In this document: in pieces, positions 54,781 to 64,000 of the stretch
Layout of the letters: each line of letters opens with the position of its first letter
How positions within the stretch are numbered: the first letter of the stretch is position 1
The notes under the pieces: generated by a model
The model's database searches: none
Told to the model about the DNA's origin: nothing
Seen by the model: only the letters and a program-made list of their open reading frames with translations
From: Hemerocallis citrina
Taxonomy: Eukaryota; Streptophyta; Magnoliopsida; Asparagales; Asphodelaceae
Assembly: GCA_017893485.1 (NCBI GenBank)
Contig: CM030366.1
Span: 49,493,896 to 49,557,895, forward strand
Length of the DNA: 64,000 nucleotides
Direction: 5' to 3'
Translations under genes and position numbers: made by a program

Positions 54781-54816
54781 GGATTGCAGTTACTCCGGTA
54801 ACACTTGCAAAAGCAA

Positions 54817-55055
54817 CACTCGATGTGACTCTCATAATTAGTCGGAGCATCCGTAGAGCAAGTTTGGAAAATAACACTCCCTCAGTGTTTCTCCTACAAC
54901 TAGCTCAGTACAAGGCAGATAAGTTCAAAACTCACCACTCGATGTGACTCTCATAATTAGTCGGAGCATCCGTAGAGCAAGTTTGGAAAATAACACTCCC
55001 TCAGTGTTTCTCCTACAACTAGCTCAGTACAAGGCAGATAAGTTCAAAACTTCGT
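54817..55055. repeat. Exact-looking 119 bp tandem duplication
   Basis: The segment from CACTCGATGTGACTCTCAT to GATAAGTTCAAAACT occurs twice with a 119 bp period. The copies appear identical, so the duplication is recent compared with the rest of the element. The ORF at 54944-55399 spans the second copy and has no recognised domain. Confidence 0.9.
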
Positions 55056-55567
55056 TGCACATCTTTGACAGTTCGTTAGCTATACACAACAGACTTGAGG
55101 CCTTGTTATCTAGCAACAAAGAACCCAATCAACGACCCATGAATCTCAATGAAAAGTTGCATAACAAGGATCAAGCATATGAAGAGATTTCATCAAAAAT
55201 CACAGAACTATCGCAAACCCATATGTTCAGGTCCAGTGCCACTACAGATATTTACAAGTACAAAATTATGAGCCATAATATAAGCATCGAACTACATGCG
55301 ACCTACAAACCTTCCGTTCGGCTCAATGGACAAGGAACATTATTCATAAGAGATACAAGCCTCCTTGTGGATTTCCTGATGGCCACCACTCTACCTTGAC
55401 CGCTGGCATCTTTGGTAGAAAGTGTAGCACCTTTTATGAGGCAAGCCTATGGTGGGTAATTGTTAGAAAAATTGCTGAGCGGGGTCGGGGTGTTACAGAA
55501 AGCGCTGACCCCATGGATTGAATCTGCAGGCCAGCATCTGACACACGTGATTCTCCACGAACTGAGG

Positions 55568-55945
55568 TCAAACTCGACAAGGCAGACACCCCGCTTGAGC
55601 ATCACCAGGATGACAAGGGGGCACCTGCACCGTCAAGATCGCTCCCCGAACGGTTGACTCAGCTCTACCAGCTGTTGAGCTGCCTTTCACATTAGCCATG
55701 ATGCCCTTCTTCACATTTTTTGTTGCCCCGTTTGTCGCACCAAGAACATGCAAGGTGCTAGCCGTTCGCAACACACCAAGTCTCGCTTGGAGATGATACA
55801 ACTCCAAATCTTTCTCAATAACTACTTCCCTAAGTATAGCACATACTCCGATATTGTCTTTTGTCACTTTCGAAGGCAATGACATGCTAGTAAGATGATC
55901 AGCATGCAGGAGGGCTAACTCACAGTCCTTCTCGATAAGTGTCAA
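55568..55945 (-). pseudogene. Element C second antisense ORF remnant (coiled coil)
   Basis: The minus-strand frame encodes LIEKDCELALLHADHL and VIEKDLELYHLQARLG, coiled-coil-like. Its place relative to the first antisense gene matches the coiled-coil ORF of element B at 20064-20903. Downstream frames are broken. Confidence 0.5.
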
Positions 55946-56507
55946 CTTATGGTGAACAGACTCTAGCCACTCATCTTCCGACTAAACACGTGAACGGTCA
56001 ACAACTAATTCCGTTATGCACAGTGGCTTATGAAGACTCTCAACCTTGTCACTGCAGGGTTTCTCCCCCGTCCCCATGATCATTTGTCAATAAGCCGAAG
56101 AACATAGTCACGAAAGAGACAAACAACTAGGCTCTACGGTTAAGTATCACTGCAAAGTGCATCAACGCAGTACAATAGGTAGTGACAAAGCTTGGAAAAA
56201 AGTTTTTTTATCTATTGGAATGAAAATACAAGAATGCTGTGACCAGTACGCAATTTGACGTCACACAAAGCAACAAAAATTCCAAAGTGAAAGCAACTAA
56301 CATCTGAAATAAGGGCAACTAAAGAAAGCCTATAAAAGGGTATAACTGGGTGAATCAAGCATCCACCGGCTTCGGCACCACCACGAACATGGATCCCCCA
56401 TCTGCCTCCTTCCCCTTGTTCTTCTTTCCAGAACTACTCCTCGCATCCCCCGCAGGAATACTATCCTTGCCATCATCCTTCCTGCCCGTATCAAGGGGCT
56501 TCCCGAG

Positions 56508-58480
56508 TTAAAGAGTCACATGGTAGCCCTTCCCATCGAAACCGGGAACACACTCCGCCATGTGTGAAATCATCGCGGCATAAGACATGAGCACCACCTC
56601 TGGCAGCATGGACTTACACTCTGCATCAACCTTGGCCATCTTGGCCTTCAGTTCTAAAGCTTCATCAGCGCGGGCCTTCTCCAACTCCAAGGCTGCATCA
56701 GCGTGGCCCTTCTCCAACTCTAGTAAAAGATCGGCGTTCCTCTTAGCCGACGCCTCCAGCTTGAGGAGCATCTCTTCCTAACTCATCGCCAATGCCTCTA
56801 ACTCAAGGCGCGCCTCCCCTTCTTCTTCTTCAGCGTCTCCAACTCTGCCTTCACCTCCTTCACAGCCTTCTTCTTCTCCCTCTCGGCGCGGTAGATCTAT
56901 TCCCTAAAGTTCTTCTCTTCGGCGGCATAGAATTCTACTAGATGACCAAAGTGACATATCGCCTAAGATGAGAAGAAAACAACTAAAACATTGAGTTTCA
57001 AAGGAGAAAAACGCAAGCTAAGAAACAAAGAAGACTAGGTCATACCGTCATGTGTGCCCTTGCAATCTCCACGACCGACCGCTCAGGGGGGCTCCATCTT
57101 CAACCTCTCTCAGTCAGCAGGAGTAGGGATGTGGTAGCTAGCATCGAAGCAAGCAGCAGACTTTCCCAAGAAGCTCTCTTAGGGCTTCACATTTCGGTCA
57201 TGGGTATAGACCATCTCCCCCCTGTCAACGAGAAATGCATAAGCCTCATCAATCAGTGAAACTGGCATGGCACTTGCCACGATCACAGCCAAGGAGGAAC
57301 CCGCTGTAGTAGTGGGCGGTGCCTCTGAAGTTGGCTCAGTGGTACAACAGGGGCCAGGGGCAAGGGGTTCTTGGTAGGAGGACAGATCGCGACTTCTTCC
57401 ACTTCTTCGGCTCATCAAACCTCTTATTGCGAAGCAAATCTAAGTCTGCCAATATGTCTTCGTAATCCATGTCGGTTCTTCCTACAAGATGAAACACAAA
57501 TGGGTTAGAACTCATGATGCCAAATAAAAGTAGTGCAAAAGTAACAACAACATGAATGAAATGATAGGAAATCAACAACGGCAAACCCTACTGGAAATAG
57601 TCGGGCCAAGACCACCTTCGAAGTGTACTTCGTCGGTTTTGTCTTGCCACGCCAATACCATCAATGCATGCAGAGCATCGTTAACACTCGTTTCTGCCAA
57701 GGACAACTCTGGCTCCACCCTTACCACCAATGGGACCGTTTTCCTCCATGTTGTGGGAATTCCCCACAGATCAGTACTCCAAACAACAAGAAACCTCTCC
57801 CTTCAACACCTAAACGAATTGGGGACATTGCCTAACCCTCAATTCTTACAAGGGCTAAGGTACCAACGCTCCTCCATTTTGTTCACTTGGCACCTAAAAT
57901 GCCGTCTAAACACGACAAGACTCGACTTAGTCTAAAATTCTTACAAGGACTAAGGTACAAACCTCTCCCTTTAACACCTAAAATGTCACCTAAACAAGAC
58001 AAGACTCGACTCAGTCTCAAGCATATGACACTGTAGAAGAAATCCCACGACATGCCTCCACACTTTTGGCATAAGCTGCATCGGACACAACCTATACCGG
58101 TTACACACCTCTTTGATAAAGGGGTGAAGTGTCAAGCGAAGCCCGCGAAGAAGGCATCACTAGGATAGAAGAAATACTGCTCAGACACCGTAGAATATGC
58201 CCTGACTCCCGGACCTAGTAAAAGTAATCCATACTCATATGGAATCCTGAAGCCTGCTCTAATCACGGCGAGCTCCTCCCGTGTAAGGATGGTTATGGCA
58301 GAATCAGCCTCAGTAGTGTGGGCAGATTCTGGCTTGGCATACTCCATGCCACCCCTAAGGAACTCCCGGTCAACTACAGGGTATCTCCAATCAGCTTGGG
58401 GACTAAGATTAACGGGTGCACATCCCCCATTTCTCTCAGGCTCAACGATCGTTTCTACAATAGTGGAATGACCGCCCACA
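56508..58480 (-). pseudogene. Element C antisense gene (Transposase_28-like), exon remains
   Basis: On the minus strand, opposite to the retrotransposon, 58479-58132 encodes ITILTREELAVIRAGFRIP and YEYGLLLLGPGVRA, matching ISVLTEDDLHRIRTRFQIP and FGLLLPGPGFRA of element B. A frame change follows, then 58130-58017 matches the RHVLAFVLQC region. Around 57475-57430 MDYEDILADLDLLRNKR matches the exon 2 start MDYRALMAKAK. At 57260-57185 AYAFLVDRGEMVYTHDR matches the following block. At 56771-56508 is a coiled coil ending in MISHMAECVPGFDGKGYH, like ALLHIAARNPGFDTSSYH. The gene order and splicing pattern are therefore conserved, but frames are disrupted. Confidence 0.8.
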
Positions 58481-58778
58481 TCACTCCCTTTCTCCCCTCC
58501 AATAAAACGACTAGACTCAACACCTTCGTCAACATCTAAACTAACCGGGTCGACAAAATGCTAGACATAATGAATAGTGGTCGTGAGAAGGTTATCTAGT
58601 CAAAGCAACGGGAACACCAAATCTACAAATGCAACTAGCATTATCGTCAACCACTAGATGAACAGTAGCACCGCCCAGTAAAATACCCCAACTCCTAGAG
58701 AGAGAAGCTCTCAAGATTTTCTAGAGAGAGAAAGTGAATGTGGTAAATGAGGAAGAGGGAGGGGGTGAAATCACTCCT

Positions 58779-58789
58779 ATTTATAAAAC
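58779..58789 (-). promoter_or_regulatory. TATA-like box for the antisense gene of element C
   Basis: On the minus strand TTTATAAATAGGA lies about 300 bp upstream of the first recognised coding block, followed by a purine/pyrimidine-biased leader. It parallels the CTATAAAT box upstream of the antisense gene of element B. Confidence 0.45.
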
Positions 58790-59699
58790 CTTCAAGACCA
58801 AATCGCCATGTGGCGATATCCTAGCCACCCAAAGGATCTAACGGTCAGATTACACTTCACCCGAATAAATAAGAACAATATCCTAGTAGAGAAATAGTTG
58901 ATCGGCAAAACGAGCGATCGTCACAATGCTCGGTTGATGAACGAACAGTACAATACGGTTGTCAATTCAACAAACGCTTGGTAAGCACAATGTGCTAGAC
59001 AATTCAACAAACACTTGGTAGGCACAATGGGTTAGCCATTTCGTCAAATACTTGGTGGGCACGAAAATCACCACCGACAATGAGAAACCCAATGCAAGCC
59101 AAATTCATTAGTGATTTTCTCTGTCAACTCATACAACGAAAACCTCTAACTTCGAACTCTGCTTCGCAACACATCAACAACAACCACCCGAAGCTTCAAG
59201 AGAAGAGATGAACAAAGTCTTGCTACTTAGCACACCCAAGATGATTTATCTCGTACCTTGGATACCTAAAGCTCCAAAGAGATAATCAATCCACAACCAA
59301 AACTCTAAGAACAAAGATAGCCTCAAAGTTTCAAACAATGGTAGGCTCATCTCCAACAGTGAAAAGCTAATTTTTGGGCTCAAAAGAAGAAAAGAAGAAG
59401 AGAAGAGGGCTTGGTTTTGCATTAGGGTATGGTCGGGTCTCTAAAACCAAACCCACAAACCCAATAATAAATGTTGAGAAACGGACTGCGGATATGAAAA
59501 TATGAAAATCAACCGCGAAAACCCAAACCCGAAAGCAGCTTCTTCTCCAAAACTTCTTCTTCTTAAAAATTTCCTCTTCAAAAATAGAGCTCGTTAAATC
59601 TCTCTTCTTCGCTTCTCCAACCTTAAGCTCCAAAACTCCAACCCCGAGCTCCCGCTTTGCCAAGAGCTCCGCCAATTTCCTGGTCGATAAGAGAGGCTT

Positions 59700-60310
59700 A
59701 TAGCTCAATGGTTTGAAGAACTCCGCATCTCGATGACTGAATCTCCATAGCACCGCGAGAAGTTCAAGAAGCCATAGCTCATAGCTCGGTGGCACCACCT
59801 CCATAGCTCGGTGAAATGCTCAAAAATCCATAGCTCGCACAAAGCTCATAGCTCGGTGAGATGATTGAAGAGCTCCATAGTTCGGCGGCGGTTCGAAAAG
59901 TTCATAGCTCAGCCAAATAGCTATAGCTCGACGAATGCTTCAACTCCATAGCTCGACAGGAGGAATTCATAACTCGATTGCTTTGAAACTTGAGCAATGA
60001 AAAAACAGAGCACCCTTTGTGATTCGACGAAACCCGACCAAGAGGAGTTCGATTAGTCCATAGCTCGACGAAGCTCTGAGTTCCATAGCTCGGCGGAGGC
60101 TGCAAAGCTTGGCGAGAAGTTCGAGAACCCATTGCACATAGCTCAGCGACGCTCATATCTCCATAGATCGGCGACGATCGAGTCTCCATAGCTCGGCGAC
60201 ATTTGAGACTCCCTAGCATGGCGAGAAGAGGGATCCCATACCTCGACAACGAAGCAACACAATAGCTCGACCAAGTTTAAAGGCCCATAGCTCAGCGTAA
60301 CCGGCGGTCG
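59700..60310. repeat. Irregular short repeats of CATAGCTCGGCGA
   Basis: CCATAGCTCGGCGA and variants (CATAGCTCGACGA, CATAGCTCAGCGA) recur more than fifteen times at irregular spacing. Element A has the same repeats at 35530-35780. The minus-strand ORFs here (59902-60397) are repeat by-products. From 58790 to 59700 no gene is recognised. Confidence 0.85.
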
Positions 60311-60849
60311 AGCTAGGGGGCTCCGAAAGATAACAACAGCAGTCAGATCGTCTAGAAAATCAAGCCCCAGAGCAATCGATGCTCTATATTGCACCACGCT
60401 ATCCCCATCAATCTGCTCACTTCTCCGCTACTACATCTCACTTAGCGAGCGAGCAGAGCCAGACTGTGATCAACGCCTTAGATCACGCCAAAAAGCGTGC
60501 CGAGGTATGATAATTTATCTTAAATTCAAAAAAATTATCAAAAATCCAAAAATAATTATTTAATTCAGAAAATTAATTAAAATTTCTAAAAGATAATTTA
60601 AAATTGGGTTTATTAATTAAAAAATGGGTGAAATGAATTTAAATTTGGGAAAATTATTAAAAATATAGAAAAATTCGAAAAAATCTGAAAAAACATGGAA
60701 AATTTCAGAAAATATTCAGGAAAATATTCGCCATCTTTAGAAGCTTCTGATCAATTTCAAGTATCTCAAGGCATCCTGAAAGCTAAGGTTGTATTCCAGA
60801 ATCCAAAAATAAGGCGAACTACTCCCCGTATGTCAAGAAAATTGTCTTC

Positions 60850-60866
60850 TGGAAGTGGGGGGCTTA
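60850..60866 (+). other. Polypurine tract of element C
   Basis: GGAAGTGGGGGGCTTA directly precedes the 3' LTR start TGATAATGG. The same arrangement exists before the element A 3' LTR. Confidence 0.8.
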
Positions 60867-61503
60867 TGATAATGGTAAAAATTATAGCAAATCAATGTCG
60901 TATGATTCCAATACATATCTCAAGGGTTCTATAGGCAGATTAATCATAACGGGCCTTTTTAACATGTACGAGCCTTCTCTAGGCTCCTATACAGGACATG
61001 GACATCTTTCAAGCCCATAAAAAGTGATAGATTAGGCCCACTAAGAGAGACCCAGTCCATGAATGCTGTTATTCAAATCTCTTATTCCCAATCAAGAGAG
61101 TTTATCTCTTGAGAGGGAGAATCGAATAGGAGATAAGGAATTCATTGGTTAATCTGATGGATTTATATCAATCTCCTAAACTATTTCTCAAGCCTATAAA
61201 TACCCCCCCCCCCTCCCTCAGTCAGAAGGTAATCAACAGTTTCTCTCTCAAACTCTCTTTCTCTCTGGTTCTGACTTGAGCGTCGGAGGGTCTATCGCCC
61301 GGGCCACGCCCGGCTTTTTACAGGTCCATCAGTCGTGGTAGAAACCGTAGGATCCAGATCAGGGTGTTTAATCAACGATCCAAATTCAATCTCAGGAGCT
61401 TCAACCGTATTTTACTGTAAAGATCAATGGTTAAAATTTTACTAGTTTCCATCAAATATTAACTCACTATCTGTTTGCTCCCACACCAAAATAAGTAACA
61501 ACA
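60867..61503 (+). repeat. Element C 3' LTR
   Basis: It starts TGATAATGGTAAAAATTA and ends AATAAGTAACAACA. CTATAAATACCCCC near 61195 parallels the TATA region of the 5' LTR. It is followed by GAAGG, the TSD copy. Confidence 0.9.
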
Positions 61504-61559
61504 GAAGGTTTCCAAAACCTACTCTATAATAACTTACAATAGTATTGTGCCACCTAAGG

Positions 61560-61641
61560 TTGCAAAGAAAAATGTTGTAGAAAAATTATGGGTGTAACAT
61601 TCTTATTGTCTGGGATGGGTGTAACATTATTATTGTCTGAG

Positions 61642-61647
<6 letters not shown>
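61560..61647. repeat. Two tandem copies of a roughly 30 bp unit
   Basis: GGGTGTAACATTCTTATTGTCTG and GGGTGTAACATTATTATTGTCTG occur in tandem near 61589 and 61617. The sequence from 61509 to here is otherwise unremarkable. Confidence 0.7.

Positions 61648-61727
<80 letters not shown>
61648..61727. repeat. Compound microsatellite (TA)n(GA)n
   Basis: About 22 TA repeats run directly into about 17 GA repeats. It is a likely slippage hotspot and borders a small MITE. Confidence 0.97.
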
Positions 61728-61730
<3 letters not shown>

Positions 61731-61871
61731 ATGCTCCATTGCAAACCACTAAAGCCGTTATTCCATAGGTTATATACCTAAGCCGTTATTCTGAACAACG
61801 GCTTAGGTTCAAAATAAACGAAGCTGATGTTCTGAACAGAAGGGTCAGTGGTTTGCAATGAATCATTGCTC
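61726..61871. mobile_element. Small MITE of about 146 bp
   Basis: The ends GAGTAATGCTCCATTGC and, on the other strand, GAGCAATGATTCATTGC continue into the shared GCAAACCACT, giving about 25 bp of imperfect inverted repeat. An interior hairpin is made by CCTAAGCCGTT and AACGGCTTAGG. The flanking microsatellite hides the TSD. Confidence 0.65.
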
Positions 61872-62085
61872 ATATATACATATATTTAAAGGAGAAATGT
61901 AGAAAAACGAGAAAATTGGCATGCATATAGTACCAAATCATTTTTCCTAGTAGTTATTGACGAAAGATGGAAGGCAACATGCAATGTTGGAAATAATGTA
62001 GGGTTGGAATCAAAACATATTTTAGACTGAGGCACGTTCCTACTCAAAAAGTTTGCTTTAGGGTCGCAGACAAATAACCTTTTAA

Positions 62086-62722
62086 GAGCATCTGTAGTCG
62101 TTTATGATAAAATTATCCATATATGGATAAATAGAAATAGGATTTTCGATTACGCTGCACTCGTCGAAAGCTATTTTATAGCAAACTATAATATAATATT
62201 AAGCGACGGCATATGAAATGCCGTCGGAGGGGAAAAGCTGTCATTCGGGAAAAAAAAAATTCACAAGCACTGGGACGGACGACACATGAAGTGCCGTCCA
62301 AGCCCATGTGCTGTTGAAATACTTTTAAAAACAATTCATTAATTACAAAAAACTTTTAAAAAATTACGAAAACATTTCAGAAATTGCAAAAAAAATAAAA
62401 AATTGCAAAAAAAAATAAAAAAAAAAATACAAAAACCTCCAGACGGCACTTCAAGTGCCGTCCGAGGATTTCGGATGGCCAGATCATTTTTTTCAAACGG
62501 ACGACACTTGAAGTGCTGTCCGACGAATAAAATATTAATTTTTTTTGTGGGACGGCGCTTCGAACGCCGTCCCTCACTTATCGATAAATACTCTATCGAT
62601 TCTCATTTATAGCAATCGACTGTAGCAATTTATCGATAAAATGGATATTGGCAAATGAGTGCAGCGCGTTCGTTTGCCAAATATCCATTTTATCGATATT
62701 TGGCAAACGACTACAGATGCTC
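62086..62722. mobile_element. MITE with internal palindromes, TAA-type target
   Basis: The ends GAGCATCTGTAGTCGTTT and, on the other strand, GAGCATCTGTAGTCGTTT are an excellent inverted repeat. Flanks are TAA and AAA, a probable 3 bp TSD with one change. Five near-palindromes of about 21 bp occur at 62205, 62278, 62442, 62500 and 62551, with core CACTTCAAGTG or a variant and outer GACGG and CCGTC arms. It is 637 bp, almost the same length as the MITE at 37888 (635 bp). Confidence 0.85.
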
Positions 62723-62936
62723 AAAGATACAGCAAAATCTGTGAGAATCTATAGGAAGCAAACTTGAAGCTTCTTCTATAATTCTCTAGAAATGTTAGAG
62801 TTCCGGATATTAGAAAAAAATATGAATAAAAGAAAGGTTTTCAGTAAATTGAAATGTAAATATTTGGAATTATTTATAGAACCGAAAAGACATGGCAGTT
62901 CATAACAGTTCTGGTCATGTTACCAACTATTATGTA

Positions 62937-63486
62937 TCTATATAATAAATTACAAAGAAAGCTATCAAGTGGCTCACAATCAATCCCCCACAAAATCAAA
63001 GGCCCATATCAAATATCACAAAACACATTTTCCCACCAAAATTTCAAACCCCAAAATCAAATTTTCCCCCTTAAAAAACTCATTACTTTATTACTATCTC
63101 TCTCTTCTCTCTTTACTTTTTCATATTTCTCTCTTTCTCTCTTTCTATATATATCTCTCTCTCATTCTTTCTTTATTTACTTAGAAATTTTGATTTTAAG
63201 ATTTCGGTTTTGTAAAATTTCAGAATTTTGAATAGCAAATATCTCTTCAACAATTAAATTTCATTATTTTCCACACTTAAAGTTCTAAGAAGTTAGATTT
63301 TATACCCCCATTTATAATTATTTTTCAACATATACTAATAGAAACATAGACTTTTATTTATAACTAATTATTGTCATCCTATTCAAATTTGAGCTACATA
63401 ATTATTGTTTTACGGTTTACATGGCTTTTCGTGTTTTGTATTGTTCCGAAGACGTGCCGTAGGCACGTGTCCACGGGCAAATCTAG
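62937..63486 (+). mobile_element. Non-autonomous Helitron, second copy
   Basis: It starts TCTATATAATAAATTACAAAG and ends with the hairpin ACGTGCCGTAGGCACGT and then CTAG. It sits between A (62936) and T (63487). The first 40 and last 40 bases closely match the Helitron at 31808-32271, while the interiors differ. It is CT-rich in the middle. No rep-helicase, and the ORF at 62917 is not a gene. Confidence 0.87.
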
Positions 63487-64000
63487 TCTCCAATAAATTG
63501 TCAGAACCTAAAATTTATGTTTGTCGATAACTACATTTTCAAAAGTCATTTCAACCTTCCTTCAAAAAAAAAAAAAAATCATTTCAACCGCCCAAAACTA
63601 TATTTTCATAAAAATATTTATTTAATTAAATAATTAAAAAATAAATAAAATAAGTATTATTTTCCGCAACCTTAATACTAACTAAAGTGCTAAGTGTGCC
63701 CAAAATACACAATAATTCACGCATCCACATGCGGATAGGGAAGCCTTCTATAATTGGGTTTTTCTTATCAAGCCCAATACCCCAGTGGTTTCCATATAAA
63801 GTTGAAGTTTTCTTATTTGAGCAATGTGGAATTACTGTTTTAATAAACAAACTGCAACATGTAATATACATGAGAAACCCCAACCCTAACTCTCCCGTCG
63901 TAATATAGTAAAGTTATCTTTTTGATAACCAAAAAATAATTACAGTGGTGAAGATATTTTTAACTTAACCAACATTACAACTTAGGAATATTCAATCAGC
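63487..64000. other. AT-rich flank, nothing recognised
   Basis: A poly-A run near 63567 and scattered short ORFs are present, without domains or repeat structure that could be identified. 62723-62936 and 61872-62085 are similar unassigned intervals. Confidence 0.4.

Larger units (their letters stand above)
50760..61508 (+). mobile_element. Element C: internally deleted Tat-type retrotransposon
   Basis: LTRs at 50765-51393 and 60867-61503 are flanked by GAAAG (50760-50764) and GAAGG (61504-61508), a 5 bp TSD with one difference. A primer binding site, gag and protease remains, the last part of integrase, antisense gene remains on the minus strand, repeats and a polypurine tract follow in the usual Tat order. 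Reverse transcriptase, both RNase H domains and the catalytic part of integrase are missing between about 53760 and 54000. It is related to element A (LTR and gag match closely) and more distantly to element B. Confidence 0.9.

Noticed and set aside
59902..60397. Two overlapping minus-strand ORFs of 84 and 115 codons
   Set aside because: They are made of the repeated CATAGCTCGGCGA phrase (recurrent SYG and VEL peptides). Element A lacks the frames.

Overview
The window is nuclear DNA of a flowering plant, most likely a eudicot. The evidence is nested LTR retrotransposons of plant types, hAT, CACTA and Mutator-like DNA transposons, Helitrons and MITEs, GT-AG introns, and captured plant chaperone genes. 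No intact host gene, tRNA, rRNA, CRISPR array or bacterial operon was seen. Almost everything is transposable element (TE) sequence in layers, and many boundaries are fixed by target site duplications (TSDs).

Layout. (1) An old plus-strand Ty3/gypsy element of Tat type (element A) enters from the left and ends with its 3' LTR at 36446-37107. Its gag gene is cut into four pieces by a CACTA transposon (2802-8603, TSD AGA), a 5.1 kb LTR-like element (8692-13770) and a younger minus-strand Tat element (element B, 13889-28765, TSD GAACT). It is also bounded by LTR-like DNA at 1-2072 and 28922-35515. (2) The CACTA element carries intron-containing remains of two host chaperone genes, a DnaJ10-like J-protein and a p23 co-chaperone. 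(3) Element B has two 620 bp LTRs, gag, protease, reverse transcriptase, two RNase H domains and integrase on the minus strand. A convergent, intron-containing antisense gene cluster lies on the plus strand, flanked by long tandem repeats. (4) The LTR-like block at 28922-35515 holds a minus-strand Helitron (31808-32271) and a complete TRIM (32804-33805).

(5) 38595-47556 is a stack of hAT elements: a short hAT (TSD GGAGGAAC) split by a transposase-bearing hAT (TSD CCTGGGGG). That hAT is in turn split by a 4.2 kb LTR-like element (TSD TTTAA) and a 0.9 kb hAT MITE (TSD AGATCAAC). (6) Several MITEs (37888-38522, 47752-48486, 48967-50627, 61726-61871, 62086-62722) carry internal inverted repeats or palindromes. 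(7) 50760-61508 is a third Tat element (element C) with LTRs and TSD. It has lost reverse transcriptase, RNase H and most of integrase but keeps recognisable antisense genes. (8) A second Helitron of the same family lies at 62937-63486.

No protein-coding gene here looks fully functional. Element B is the youngest datable insertion (its LTRs differ at about ten sites by eye), yet its reading frames contain stops and frame changes. The most notable items are the double chaperone capture by the CACTA element, the conserved antisense gene module with its own TATA-like boxes in elements B and C, and the palindrome modules shared in layout by three MITEs. All homology calls were made by reading the sequence, without database searches.
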